Positions 34,029 through 42,828 of a stretch of 64,000 nt of DNA are shown here, piece after piece. Numbering within the stretch: position 1 is the first letter of the stretch; every line of letters begins with the position of its first letter. The notes below the pieces were generated by a model. It was not told the origin of the DNA, did not search any database, and was given only the letters and a program-made list of their open reading frames with translations. The DNA lies in NCBI RefSeq assembly GCF_000526515.1, contig NZ_JAGF01000001.1, positions 868,001 to 932,000 of the forward strand. The letters run 5' to 3'. The position numbers and the translations under genes were made by a program. Source of the DNA: Cellulomonas sp. KRMCY2. GTDB taxonomy: Bacteria > Actinomycetota > Actinomycetes > Actinomycetales > Cellulomonadaceae.

Positions 34029-35725
34029 CAGTCGTCGACATCCGCGACCTGCAGGTCGCCTTCGCCACCGACCAGGGGCGGGTCACCGCCGTCGACGGTG
34101 TGAGCCTGTCGGTCCACGCCGGTGAGGTGCTCGCGATCGTCGGCGAGAGCGGCAGCGGCAAGACCGTCACCGCCAAGACGATCCTCGGCCTGCTGCCCGA
34201 GACCGCGACCGCGCGGGGCGCCGTCGTGCTCACGAGCAAGGACGGCACGACCGACGGCGACGTCATCCAGCTCTCCGGCGCGCAGCTGCGGGCGGTGCGC
34301 GGCCGGGACGCGGCGATGGTCTTCCAGGAGCCGTCCACCGCGCTGAACCCGGTCTTCCCCGTCGGGTGGCAGATCGCCGAGGGCCTGCGGGCGCACGGCA
34401 GGTACACCCGGGCCGAGGCGCTGGCCAAGGCGGTCGACGTGCTGCGCCGGGTCGGCATCCCCGACCCGGAGGCGCGCGTCCACCACTACCCGCACCAGTT
34501 CTCCGGCGGGCAGAAGCAGCGGATCGTCATCGCACAGGCCCTCGTGCTCGACCCGGGGGTGATCGTCGCGGACGAGCCGACGACGGCGCTCGACGTCACC
34601 GTCCAGGCCGAGATCCTCGACCTGCTGCGCCGCTGCCGTGACGAGTTCGGCACCGCCGTCGTGCTCATCACGCACAACATGGGCATCGTGGCCGACCTCG
34701 CCGACCGCGTCGCGGTGATGTACGAGGGCAGGATCGTCGAGCAGGCCGACGTGCGGACGCTGTTCAACGCGCCGCACGAGGCCTACACCAAGGAGCTGCT
34801 CGCCGCCGTCCCCCGGCTCGGCGTCGGCCTCGCCCGTGCCCAGGAGCGGGCCGAGCGGCGGGCACCGGGCTGGGCCGAGAAGACTCCCGTCGTGGAGGCC
34901 CGTGACCTGCGCGTCGTCTACCCGGGCCGGTTCCGCAAGCCCGACTTCACGGCGGTCGACGGCGTCGACCTGGTGATCCGTCCGGGCGAGGTCCTCGGCC
35001 TGGTCGGCGAGAGCGGGAGCGGCAAGACGACGATCGGGCGGGCGATCGCCGGCCTGACCCGGGTCAGCGGCGGTTCGCTGCGGGTGCTGGGTGTCGAGAT
35101 GAACGGCCGGCACGAGCGCGCCTTCCGTCCGGTGCGCAGCCGCATCGGCTTCGTGTTCCAGGACCCGGCCACGAGCTTCAACCCGCTCCTGACGATCGCC
35201 CAGTGCGTCGCCGAGCCGCTCGTCGTGCACGGTCGGGCACCGAGCTGGCACGACGCCCGCGGGCGGGTCGACGACCTGCTCGAGGCCGTCCAGCTGCCGC
35301 GGGCCTTCGGCGACCGGTTCCCGCACGAGCTCAGCGGCGGCCAGCGCCAGCGCGCGAGCCTCGCCCGGGCGCTCGCCCTCGACCCCGAACTGCTGATCGC
35401 CGACGAGCCGACGTCGGCCCTGGACGTCTCGGTGCAGGCCAAGGTGCTCGACCTGTTCGACGAGCTGCAGCGTGAGCTCGGCTTCGCCGCGCTGTTCATC
35501 AGCCACGACCTCGCCGTCGTCGACATGCTCGCCGACCGGATCGCGGTGCTCTACCGCGGCCGGCTCGTCGAGGAGGGCACCGGTGCGCAGGTGCTGGGCG
35601 CGCCGAAGGACCCGTACACCCAGCGGCTGCTCGCCTCGCTGCCGGTCCCCGACCCCGACGAGCAGGCCCTGCGCCGGGCGGAGTGGAACCGGCTGCGGGC
35701 GGCAGACGAGGCGACGGCCCACTGA
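34025..35725 (+). CDS. Dual-domain ABC ATPase (fused DppD-DppF type)
   Basis: 566 residues carrying two complete nucleotide-binding domains. First (about 1-265): GESGSGKTVT, VFQEPSTALNP, FSGGQKQRI, ADEPTTALD. Second (about 285-555): GESGSGKTTIG, VFQDPATSFNP, LSGGQRQRAS, IADEPTSALD. Both have the C-terminal oligopeptide-transporter extension (NAPHEAYTKELLAAVP; GAPKDPYTQRLLASLP). One polypeptide thus replaces the separate DppD and DppF subunits, a common actinobacterial arrangement. ATG overlaps the permease stop (ATGA). Confidence 0.92.
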   Translation: MTVVDIRDLQVAFATDQGRVTAVDGVSLSVHAGEVLAIVGESGSGKTVTAKTILGLLPETATARGAVVLTSKDGTTDGDVIQLSGAQLRAVRGRDAAMVFQEPSTALNPVFPVGWQIAEGLRAHGRYTRAEALAKAVDVLRRVGIPDPEARVHHYPHQFSGGQKQRIVIAQALVLDPGVIVADEPTTALDVTVQAEILDLLRRCRDEFGTAVVLITHNMGIVADLADRVAVMYEGRIVEQADVRTLFNAPHEAYTKELLAAVPRLGVGLARAQERAERRAPGWAEKTPVVEARDLRVVYPGRFRKPDFTAVDGVDLVIRPGEVLGLVGESGSGKTTIGRAIAGLTRVSGGSLRVLGVEMNGRHERAFRPVRSRIGFVFQDPATSFNPLLTIAQCVAEPLVVHGRAPSWHDARGRVDDLLEAVQLPRAFGDRFPHELSGGQRQRASLARALALDPELLIADEPTSALDVSVQAKVLDLFDELQRELGFAALFISHDLAVVDMLADRIAVLYRGRLVEEGTGAQVLGAPKDPYTQRLLASLPVPDPDEQALRRAEWNRLRAADEATAH

Positions 35726-35738
35726 CGACGGCCGGGCC

Positions 35739-37022
35739 TCACGCGGACGGGTCGTTCACGACCCCGAGGAACAGCGGCGAGCGCGTCGCGGTGTCGGTCA
35801 GGAGCAGCAGGAACGGCCGGTCGAAGACGACGAGGTCGCGGGCCGCCGGAAGTGCGGTCACGCCGACCCCGACACCGGTCGCCGCAGCGGCCTCGGTGCC
35901 GTCCTCGTCGACCGCGAGGAACGTCTTCTGCACGACCTGGGAGATCTCCAGCCCGTCCCCGCCCAACGCCGAGTAGTCACCGATGGCCGGTAGGCCGAGA
36001 CCCGTCAGCAGCGACAACAACTGGTGCGTCTGCTCGATCTTCAGCTGCGGCAGGGCGCCGTCCACCTCGGTCGTCGAGGCGTCGTCGAGCGCTGCGAGGG
36101 TTGCCCCGTCGACGGTGCACGGATCGGTGCCCGACGGCGGGAGCATCGCGACGGCCGTCAGCGTGCCGTCCCGGTAGGGCAGCTCGACGGCCACCCACCC
36201 GCCCGCCGTGCGACCGGCACCGGACCCACCGCTCATCAGCTGCACTGTCACCGCACCGCCGGGCGCCGCGAAGTCCGCGGGCCGGGTGTCGGTGAACGGA
36301 CGGAGCCACCTGGCCTTCAGGTCCAGCGCGTTGGTCAGCACGACGACGGTGCTGTCCGGCAACGCGTCGTCGAACAGCCGCTCGATGATCCCGGCGGTGT
36401 CGTCGCTCACCGACTCGTTGATCGTGTCCGTCGCCCCGCTGGGGTCACCGGCGAAGTCCAGGGACTGCACCTGCGCATCGAACGCCGTCGCGACGTCGTC
36501 CAGGTACTGCTGCTCCGGCTCGAGGCCGGTCAGGGTCCAGATCCGGTTGCTGACCCGGAGGCTGTCCGGGGCGTCGTCGGCCTCGAGGTCGCCGTCGTAC
36601 CCGAGGCCGGCGAGCGCGTCGGTGTGCTCGCGGATCGCCGCCACCAGGTCGGGTGACCACGCGGGCAGGTGCAGCACCTGTCGGACGTCCGTCGCCGTCT
36701 GCCCGCCGGCAGCGGGGTAGAGGAGGCCGAGCGCCTCCGCTGCGGACGTCGGGGACAGCAGCAGGTTCTCGCCGGGCTGCTGCCCGCACACGGCGTGCAG
36801 CAGGTCCAGACCGAACGCGGTCTGGGCGGCCGCGACGTCGGCAGTGGTCAACGAGCCGGCCTGGACAGGCTGGACCTGCCCGCGGTGCACGATCGTGTCA
36901 GCGGCGCCGCCTGCACCGCCGCAGGCGGCAAGAGCGGCGACCGCGAGCGCGGTGGCCGCGATCCGCAGCGAGGTGGCTGCGATCCGCAGCGACCCTGCCG
37001 GACACCCACGGACCTGGACCAT
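35739..37022 (-). CDS. Serpin-family lipoprotein
   Basis: 427 residues. A lipobox (LAAC; Cys near 34) anchors it to the outer face of the membrane. The serpin fold follows: NLLLSPTSAAEALGLLYPAAGGQTATDV, SNRIWTLTG, VLTNALDLKARWLRPF, VAVELPYRDGTLTAVAMLP and FDRPFLLLL. The reactive-loop hinge EDGTEAAAAT closely fits the inhibitory consensus EEGTEAAAAT, so it is probably a working protease inhibitor. Counting from the hinge puts P1 near Thr in GVGVGVTALP, suggesting small-residue (elastase-like) targets; that is inference. ATG at 37022 follows AGAGGG. The leader contains a 21-bp repeat. Confidence 0.87.
   Translation of the reverse strand: MVQVRGCPAGSLRIAATSLRIAATALAVAALAACGGAGGAADTIVHRGQVQPVQAGSLTTADVAAAQTAFGLDLLHAVCGQQPGENLLLSPTSAAEALGLLYPAAGGQTATDVRQVLHLPAWSPDLVAAIREHTDALAGLGYDGDLEADDAPDSLRVSNRIWTLTGLEPEQQYLDDVATAFDAQVQSLDFAGDPSGATDTINESVSDDTAGIIERLFDDALPDSTVVVLTNALDLKARWLRPFTDTRPADFAAPGGAVTVQLMSGGSGAGRTAGGWVAVELPYRDGTLTAVAMLPPSGTDPCTVDGATLAALDDASTTEVDGALPQLKIEQTHQLLSLLTGLGLPAIGDYSALGGDGLEISQVVQKTFLAVDEDGTEAAAATGVGVGVTALPAARDLVVFDRPFLLLLTDTATRSPLFLGVVNDPSA
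36952..36993 (-). repeat. 21-bp tandem duplication in the serpin signal peptide
   Basis: Two units, 36952-36972 and 36973-36993, differ at only two bases and encode the repeated SLRIAAT SLRIAAT in the signal sequence. It lengthens the basic and first hydrophobic part of the leader without shifting frame. Confidence 0.75.
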
Positions 37023-37162
37023 GTCACCCTCTGCCGTCCCACACGATTGCCGTCCCACACGATGACCACGGCCGTGCGGCCACCTGCTCCGCATGTGTCC
37101 GGGCGCGCCGCAGGCTTGCACCGCGGCCGGTGGCTCGCCGTCGGTGGGTCGGTCGGGCCGGC

Positions 37163-37888
37163 TCAGCCGCCCAGGAGGCTGCCGAGCCCGCCGCTCTTGC
37201 TCTGGGTCGCCTGGTGCCCGCCCGAGACCACGGACTCGCTCGGCTGCACGAGCACGTAGCCCTGCCCGCCGAAGGCCATCTGGAGAAGCTCACCGGTCCC
37301 GCCACGGATCATCGACTTCAGTCCCCCGGTGTCGACCCGGATGTCCATGCTCACGCCCGCGGTCCACAGGACGACAGCCTGGGCGTCGGCGAAGGTCGGT
37401 GCGCTCGCGACGTCCAGGGCCACCGGCTCGCCCACCGTCGTGACCGCGACATATCCGGTGCCGCGCATGGCGACGTTGAACAAGCCACCGGCCATCATGC
37501 TGCCGCGGGCCTGCACGCGGTGGATGTCCCACTCGATCGAGGACGAGAAGGCGAGCACGTTGTTGCCGTTGACCGAGATCGCGTCGTTCTCCAGGTACAT
37601 GACCTGGATCTCGGAGGCCTGGTCGGCGACGAAGAGCTCGCCCTGCCCCACGCACTGCATCATGTCGACGCCCTCGCCCGTGAGCTTGGACTTGAGGAAC
37701 TTGTCCAGGCCGCCGGAGCCCTTGTTCTCGAAGCGGACGTCGCCCTGGTACGCAACCATCGAGCCGGTCTTGGCCCACACCGGGCCATAGCCCATCTGGA
37801 TCTTCAGGAGCTTCTTGTTCTGCAGCGAGAACGGATCCTGGGAAGCGTTCTCGCGGAAGTCGGTGAAGAGCGATCCGTGGATGGCCAT
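37163..37888 (-). CDS. AIM24 family protein
   Basis: 241 residues of the AIM24/TIGR00266 tryptophan-RNA-attenuator-like beta fold: LLKIQMGYGPVWAKTGSMVAYQGDV near the start, VFVADQ-type strand, FAFSSSIEWDIHRV-type strand and a Gly/Ser-rich C-terminal tail. The family is cytoplasmic, conserved and without a settled role in bacteria. A normal length and an intact pattern suggest it is functional. Divergent from the Pro-rich protein gene at 38029. Confidence 0.85.
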   Translation of the reverse strand: MAIHGSLFTDFRENASQDPFSLQNKKLLKIQMGYGPVWAKTGSMVAYQGDVRFENKGSGGLDKFLKSKLTGEGVDMMQCVGQGELFVADQASEIQVMYLENDAISVNGNNVLAFSSSIEWDIHRVQARGSMMAGGLFNVAMRGTGYVAVTTVGEPVALDVASAPTFADAQAVVLWTAGVSMDIRVDTGGLKSMIRGGTGELLQMAFGGQGYVLVQPSESVVSGGHQATQSKSGGLGSLLGG

Positions 37889-38028
37889 GACTCTCGTCCC
37901 CTCGTACGTCGTCGTCGTCCTGGTCCGTCGGCCGGGCTCGCTGAAACTCTAACGAGACGGGCGGGCCGTGCGTAGGCTTTCGCGTGAGTGGGCCAGATGA
38001 ACTCCGCAGGCCCGGTGGAGGAGCTGAC

Positions 38029-38532
38029 ATGGGATTCCTGGACAAGGCAAAGGCCGCCGCGAGCGATCTGGCGGCGAAGGCAGACACGGCGCTGGGCAGC
38101 TCGGGCCTGACCGGTGGTCCGAAGCCGGCCGGGGCCGGTGACGTGGACAGGTACTTCCACGACCTCGGGGTCCTGACCTACCTCGAGGCGAGCGGACGCC
38201 CGGCAGACCCCGCTGACCGCGCGCGCGTCATGACGAACCTCCAGGAGCTGGACTCGAGCGGTGCGATCCGCTCGTTCGCCCTGCACACCGCACCACCGCC
38301 CGCACCGGGGATGGCCGGCGCCGTCCCGCCGCCACCAGGGATGGCCGGCACGACGCCACCACCCCCCGGGATGGCCGGCACGACGCCACCGCCGCCGTTC
38401 GGCGCCGGCGGACCGCCGAGCCCCGAGCCACCGCAGGCTCCGGCACCTGTGCCGCAGGCACCCCCGGCCGCTCCGGTCGCCGCGCCCCCGCCGCCGTCCT
38501 GGATGACGACGGACGACAGCGGCGATCGCTGA
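38029..38532 (+). CDS. Hypothetical protein with Pro-rich PPPPGMAGT repeats
   Basis: 167 residues. An amphipathic Ala/Lys helix (GFLDKAKAAASDLAAKAD) is followed by a conserved-looking block (DVDRYFHDLGVLTYLEASGR; RVMTNLQELDSSG) and then a disordered half with three GMAG-PPPP repeats and Pro/Ala runs. No signal peptide. GGAGG lies 7 nt before the ATG. The first 90 residues resemble small actinobacterial proteins found near AIM24-type genes; the repeats could bind SH3/WW-like or profilin-like surfaces, but nothing here proves it. Confidence 0.75.
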   Translation: MGFLDKAKAAASDLAAKADTALGSSGLTGGPKPAGAGDVDRYFHDLGVLTYLEASGRPADPADRARVMTNLQELDSSGAIRSFALHTAPPPAPGMAGAVPPPPGMAGTTPPPPGMAGTTPPPPFGAGGPPSPEPPQAPAPVPQAPPAAPVAAPPPPSWMTTDDSGDR

Positions 38533-38598
38533 TCACGAGCGCCCGGGCCGGCTGACCGGCGGCCCCCGTCGCCGGTGCGAGCCACGCCCGGACGTCGA

Positions 38599-39864
38599 TC
38601 AGGCCACCGGACGCCGGTGGGTCTCGTACATCCGGACGGCGACGACCAGCCCGGAGACCGCCGTGAGCACTGCGACCGTCCACACCGCGGCGCGGACTCC
38701 CAGGAGGTCGGCGACGACACCGGCGAGCAGTGCGCCGACGGCGAACCCGCCGTCCCGCCAGAGCCGGTAGACGCCGACCGACCGGGCGCGCCAGGCCGGG
38801 TGGGCGACGTCGCCGACGGCCGCCAGCAGGGTCGGGTAGACCATCGCGGTCCCGGCACCGAGCAGGGCCGCCGCCACCGCCCACCACCCGAAGCTGTCGC
38901 TGACCGCGACCAGCGCCAGACCGACGGCCTGCACCCACATGCCGGCGGCGATGAACCACTTGCGGCCCCACCGGTCCGACAGCGCCCCCGTGAGCAGCTG
39001 CCCGACGCCCCAGACCGCCGGATACAGCGCGGCAAGCATGCCGATGCGCGCGATCGAGAGCCCGGCCGCCGCGAAGAGCACCGGGAAGAGGCCCCAGGCG
39101 AGGCCGTCGTTGAGGTTGTTGACCAGCCCGGCCTGGCTCGCCGAGGACAGCGCGGGCTCGCGGAAGCTGGTCTGGACGAACACCTGCCGGTCGGTCAGCG
39201 CGTCGTGCAGGTGGTCATGGCGTCCGTCGTCCCGGGCGACGTGGGTCGTTGCCTCGAGGTGGGCGTGACCGCGGGTCTCACGGACCACGAGGGTCGACAG
39301 GCCGAGCCCGAGCCCGGCGAAGGCGATGCCCAGGAAGAACGGGGCCGGCCGGAGCCCGTACGCCTCGGCGAGGTAGCCGGTGGCGAGCGCCGTAGCGGCC
39401 ACGGCGACGTACCCGGCCGCCTCGTTCATTCCCATCGCGGTACCCCGCCGGGCCGGGCCGACAAGATCGATCTTCATGATCACGGTGGTGGACCAGGTCA
39501 GGCCCTGGCTCACGCCGAGGAGCACGTTGGCGACCACGATCCAGGTCCAGGTCGGCGCCCAGATCAGCAGCAGCGGCACCGGCACCGCGACGAGCCACCC
39601 GACGATCAGCACCGGCTTGCGGCCGTACCGGTCGGACCAGGTCCCGGCGAGGTAGTTGGTCACGGCCTTGGCCAGGCCGAAGGCGAGGATGTACGTCAGG
39701 GTCGCCGTGTAGGCGCGCAGCCCGAACTCGGCCTCGGCGAGCAGCGGGAGCACCGTCCGTTCCTGGCCCAGCATCCCGCCGACCAAAGCGTTGACCGCGA
39801 CGAGCAGGCTGAACTGCGCGACGTTCGCACGCAGGCCGAGAACGGGTGGGCGGCCGACGCGCAT
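38599..39864 (-). CDS. Major facilitator superfamily transporter
   Basis: 421 residues with about 12 membrane helices. The loop 2-3 motif reads GTWSDRYGRKPVLIVG and the equivalent in the second half is GALSDRWGRKWFIAAG. A His/Asp-rich central loop (HAHLEATTH; DDGRHDHLHD) sits between helices 6 and 7 and may bind metal. Last gene of the five-gene ArsR-rhodanese operon, 2 nt after the cysteine desulfurase stop. The substrate is unknown; in this context a sulfur compound or thiol-bound toxicant is a fair guess. Confidence 0.88.
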   Translation of the reverse strand: MRVGRPPVLGLRANVAQFSLLVAVNALVGGMLGQERTVLPLLAEAEFGLRAYTATLTYILAFGLAKAVTNYLAGTWSDRYGRKPVLIVGWLVAVPVPLLLIWAPTWTWIVVANVLLGVSQGLTWSTTVIMKIDLVGPARRGTAMGMNEAAGYVAVAATALATGYLAEAYGLRPAPFFLGIAFAGLGLGLSTLVVRETRGHAHLEATTHVARDDGRHDHLHDALTDRQVFVQTSFREPALSSASQAGLVNNLNDGLAWGLFPVLFAAAGLSIARIGMLAALYPAVWGVGQLLTGALSDRWGRKWFIAAGMWVQAVGLALVAVSDSFGWWAVAAALLGAGTAMVYPTLLAAVGDVAHPAWRARSVGVYRLWRDGGFAVGALLAGVVADLLGVRAAVWTVAVLTAVSGLVVAVRMYETHRRPVA

Positions 39865-39866
39865 CG

Positions 39867-41021
39867 TCAGATCGCCGCAGCCCGGATCGCCGCGGCCCGG
39901 AACGCCGTACCGAGCGCCGCCGCGGCTCGCGCGACGTGGTCGGCGGTCGTGTGCCGCCCCAGGGACAGCCGGACCGCGCCGCTCGCGGTGCGCGGGTCGA
40001 CACCCATGGCCAGGACGGCCCCGGATCCCGACCCCTGCCCCGTGTGGCAGGCCGATCCGGTCGCAGCCGCAACGGTGGGGCAGCCGGCCAGGACGTCCCA
40101 CCCGGCGGCGCCGGGGAGCGAGACGAGCAGGGTGTTCGGCACGATGCGTTCGACCGGGGTGAGGCGCACGAGGCCGGGCACGAGCCCGGACAACGTCGCC
40201 CACAGCAGCTCACGCAGGCCGGCGACCCGCTCGCCCTCGCTCACCAGGTCGCGACCCAGCAGGGCGCTCGCGGCGCCCAGCCCGACGATGCTCGCGACGT
40301 TCTCGGTACCGGGCCGCAACCCGTGCTCCTGGGACGCCCCGCGCAGGACGGGCCGCACGGCGGTGCCCCGACGGACGTACAGCGCGCCGACACCCTTCGG
40401 GGCGTAGCACTTGTGGCCGGCGATCGAGAGCAGGTCGACGCCGAGCGCACCGACGTCGATCGGGACCTTCCCGAACGCCTGCGCGGCATCGGTGTGCGCG
40501 ACGGCGCCGACCGCCCGGGCCGCGGCGGCCATCTCGGCCACCGGCATCAGAGCCCCGGTCTCGTTCTGCCCGAGCATGACGGTGGCCAGGGCGACGTCAG
40601 GCCCGATCGCGGCGACGAGGTCGGCGGCGGCGATGTGACCGGTCGCCGTGACCGGGACGGTCGTGACGTGCCAGCCCTCGGCGCGCAGCTGCTCCACGGG
40701 CTGCACCGTGGCGGGATGCTCGACAGCGGAGGTCACGATCCGGCGCCGCACGGGGTCGGCGGCCGCGGCTGCCCCGCGGATGGCGAGGTTGTTGGCCTCG
40801 GTGCCGCCGGAGGTGAAGACGACCTCGTCCGGCCGGGCACCGAGGAGCTCGGCGACCTGCGCGCGAGCCTGCGCGACGGCGTCGGCCGCCTGTCGACCGA
40901 GTGCGTGACCGCTCGAGGGGTTGCCGAAGTGCCGGGTCAGGTACGGCAGCATCGCCTCGAGCACCTCAGGCAGGACCGGTGTCGTCGCGTTGTGGTCGAG
41001 ATAGACGACGTCGTCACCCAT
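39867..41021 (-). CDS. Cysteine desulfurase (NifS/IscS-like, class V PLP enzyme)
   Basis: 384 residues. YLDHNATTPVLPEV opens the fold; FTSGGTEANNLA and VEHPATVQP follow. SIAGHKCYAPKG holds the PLP-binding Lys, and ATGSACHTG holds the catalytic Cys that carries the persulfide. It converts L-cysteine to alanine and enzyme-bound sulfane sulfur. The ATG at 41021 overlaps the DsrE stop by one base (TGATG). Its partners in the operon, a DsrE protein and a rhodanese, are typical sulfur carriers, so it probably feeds a sulfur relay instead of general Fe-S assembly. Confidence 0.92.
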   Translation of the reverse strand: MGDDVVYLDHNATTPVLPEVLEAMLPYLTRHFGNPSSGHALGRQAADAVAQARAQVAELLGARPDEVVFTSGGTEANNLAIRGAAAAADPVRRRIVTSAVEHPATVQPVEQLRAEGWHVTTVPVTATGHIAAADLVAAIGPDVALATVMLGQNETGALMPVAEMAAAARAVGAVAHTDAAQAFGKVPIDVGALGVDLLSIAGHKCYAPKGVGALYVRRGTAVRPVLRGASQEHGLRPGTENVASIVGLGAASALLGRDLVSEGERVAGLRELLWATLSGLVPGLVRLTPVERIVPNTLLVSLPGAAGWDVLAGCPTVAAATGSACHTGQGSGSGAVLAMGVDPRTASGAVRLSLGRHTTADHVARAAAALGTAFRAAAIRAAAI

Positions 41022-41371
41022 CAGAACACCAGGACCTTGTCGGCCGCGAGGGTGAGCGTGGCGAGCTCCTCCATCGTGGAGCGATGGGCGTCCTCGACGA
41101 GCAGCTCCTGGCTGACTCCCCGCGCGTCCATGCAGGTCCCGCAGCACAGGACCTGACCACCGTTGCGCGGGACGGCGGAGAGCATGCGGTCGAGCCGGTA
41201 GTAGCCGTCCGGGGTCTTCTGGTTCCGGATGGCGACTGTCACGCCGTCGCCCATGAGGAACACCTGCATCGTGACCTCGTCGCGCTTGGCCAGCGCCGCC
41301 GCGAGCCGCACGGCGTTGTAGGTGGCGTCGGCGCCATAGGCGGGGCCGTTGATGATCATCAGGACGTTCAT
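41021..41371 (-). CDS. DsrE family sulfur-relay protein
   Basis: 116 residues starting MNVLMIINGPAYG, with NAVRLAAALAKRDEV, VQVFLMGDGV-type strand and VLCCGTCMDARG. The CCGTC cysteines lie where DsrE/TusD proteins keep their sulfur-accepting Cys. Such proteins pass persulfide sulfur between enzymes in the cytoplasm. It overlaps its upstream neighbour by 4 nt and the cysteine desulfurase by 1 nt, so a direct handoff from the desulfurase is likely. Confidence 0.88.
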   Translation of the reverse strand: MNVLMIINGPAYGADATYNAVRLAAALAKRDEVTMQVFLMGDGVTVAIRNQKTPDGYYRLDRMLSAVPRNGGQVLCCGTCMDARGVSQELLVEDAHRSTMEELATLTLAADKVLVF

Positions 41372-42111
41372 GGCGTGATCCAGTCCTTCGAGGTGGCTGC
41401 CGGGGCGGGAGCCCCGGTCCGTTCGGTCGATGGTGCGGGTGCGGACGGGGTGGTCAACCAGCGCAGGTGCTCGCGACCGGCCAGGAGGTCGAGGCGTCGC
41501 CAGAGCACGCTGCCGGGCACCGCCTGGCTCGCGTGACAGGTCACGGCGCGCAGCTGCCGGGTGCGGTCGACCGGGACGACCAGGTCGATCGCGTCGTCGT
41601 CGTGGCCGGCGAAGGATGACCCGAGCTCGACGTTGAGCGTGTCTGCGACGGTGCGCGGGAGGGTCCAGCCCAGGACGGGCAGGTCCAGGACGGCCGCGGC
41701 TGCGAGTGCGGCCTCGGTGGCCCGCACGTGATCCTGGTGACCGGTCACCCCGGTCGAGTCGAAGGCCACGATCCCGTCCGCGTCCGCCGCGCGGGCCGCC
41801 TCCCGGGCCTCGGCCGCGAGCGCGTCGAGGGCCACGGCCGCCAGCCCACCGTCGGGGTACGAGCGCAGGAGGACGCCGACGAGGCCGATCTCCTTCGCAG
41901 CGTCGACGAGCTCGCGTTCCCGCACGGCGTCGAGGTCGCCCGGGACCCCGTGCAGCGTCGATGCCTCGCCGCGGGTCAGGCACAGCACCCGGACCGCTGT
42001 GCCCTGCTCGACGAACGCGCTGAGCACGGCGCCGAGCCCGAACGACTCGTCGTCGGGATGCGCGACGACCGCCAGCACCGAACGCCAGGGCGGCAGGGCC
42101 GGACCGCTCAT
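41368..42111 (-). CDS. PIG-L family deacetylase
   Basis: 247 residues. VVAHPDDESFGLG (residues about 16-28) carries the zinc-binding His-Asp-Asp of PIG-L/LmbE enzymes; GVTGHQDHV gives the second His pair. Members include MshB and Mca of mycothiol metabolism, which deacetylate GlcNAc-inositol or cleave mycothiol conjugates. In this sulfur operon a thiol-conjugate amidase role is attractive but unproven. The ATG at 42111 overlaps the regulator's stop (ATGA). Confidence 0.88.
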   Translation of the reverse strand: MSGPALPPWRSVLAVVAHPDDESFGLGAVLSAFVEQGTAVRVLCLTRGEASTLHGVPGDLDAVRERELVDAAKEIGLVGVLLRSYPDGGLAAVALDALAAEAREAARAADADGIVAFDSTGVTGHQDHVRATEAALAAAAVLDLPVLGWTLPRTVADTLNVELGSSFAGHDDDAIDLVVPVDRTRQLRAVTCHASQAVPGSVLWRRLDLLAGREHLRWLTTPSAPAPSTERTGAPAPAATSKDWITP

Positions 42112-42785
42112 GATGCTGCACCGAGCTCGACGGTGCGGCCGGCCCGGCGCCACTCGTCGATTCCCGCATCGAGCCGGAGCGCGTGGACCCCGGCCGCCCG
42201 CAGCTGCCGGACCGCCTCGGCGGAGAGCACGCAGTACGGCCCGCGGCAGTACGCCACGACTGTCGACCCGGTGGGAACCTCGGCGATCCGGCCGGAGAGC
42301 TCGGCCAGCGGGACGCTCAGCGCCCCGGCGATGTGGCCGGCCTCGAACTCCTCCGGCGGGCGCACGTCGACGACGACGACGACGACGTCGCCCTGACCGC
42401 TCCGCTCGAGCAGCTGCGCGATGTCGAGCGGCTCGACCCCGTCGACCTCACCGAAGAACGCCTCTGCCAGGTAGCGGACCTCGGCGATCCGCACCTCGGC
42501 CACCTCGCGCAGCGCCCGGAACCCGGCCAGGACCGTGGGATCCGCGACCCGGTAGACCACGTGGCGGGCGTCCCGCGACGACGTGACCAGCCCGGCACTG
42601 CGGAGCACCTGCAGGTGCCGGGAGGTGTTCGCCACCGTCATCGACGTCTGCTGGGCGATCGACTCGACCGACCGCGGACCCTGCGCGAGCAGGTCGACCA
42701 CCTCGAGCCGCCTGGGGCTTGCGAACGCCGACGCGACGCGGGCGAACTGCTCGTACACCGCGTCCTTGAACTCCCTGGCGCGCAT
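42108..42785 (-). CDS. ArsR-type HTH regulator fused to a rhodanese domain
   Basis: 225 residues. Residues 1-95 form an ArsR/SmtB winged helix (SPRRLEVVDLLAQG; QTSMTVANTSRHLQVLRSAGLV). Residues about 120-220 are a rhodanese domain with the active-site loop YCRGPYCVLS, where the first Cys would carry a persulfide. The fusion lets sulfur transfer or persulfidation affect DNA binding; that mechanism is inference. First gene of the operon with PIG-L, DsrE, cysteine desulfurase and MFS. ATG at 42785 follows GGGAGG by 7 nt. An operator-like palindrome lies just upstream. Confidence 0.92.
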   Translation of the reverse strand: MRAREFKDAVYEQFARVASAFASPRRLEVVDLLAQGPRSVESIAQQTSMTVANTSRHLQVLRSAGLVTSSRDARHVVYRVADPTVLAGFRALREVAEVRIAEVRYLAEAFFGEVDGVEPLDIAQLLERSGQGDVVVVVVDVRPPEEFEAGHIAGALSVPLAELSGRIAEVPTGSTVVAYCRGPYCVLSAEAVRQLRAAGVHALRLDAGIDEWRRAGRTVELGAAS

Positions 42786-42814
42786 GGGTGTCCTCCCGAT
42801 CAATGGATCAAGCG

Positions 42815-42828
42815 ATTCGTTGAATATA
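42815..42828 (-). promoter_or_regulatory. Candidate ArsR operator and -10 element of the sulfur operon
   Basis: On the minus strand TATATT (42828-42823) makes a good -10 hexamer, and ATTCAACGAAT (42825-42815) is an ATTC-N3-GAAT palindrome overlapping its downstream edge. This is where an autoregulating ArsR repressor would block initiation. A direct repeat TTGATC-CA-TTGATC lies just downstream. No strong -35 was found at 17-18 nt. Confidence 0.5.

Noticed and set aside
38290-38400. Repeats in the Pro-rich gene as a CRISPR-like array
   Set aside because: They are in-frame codon repeats (PPPPGMAG) without unique spacers.
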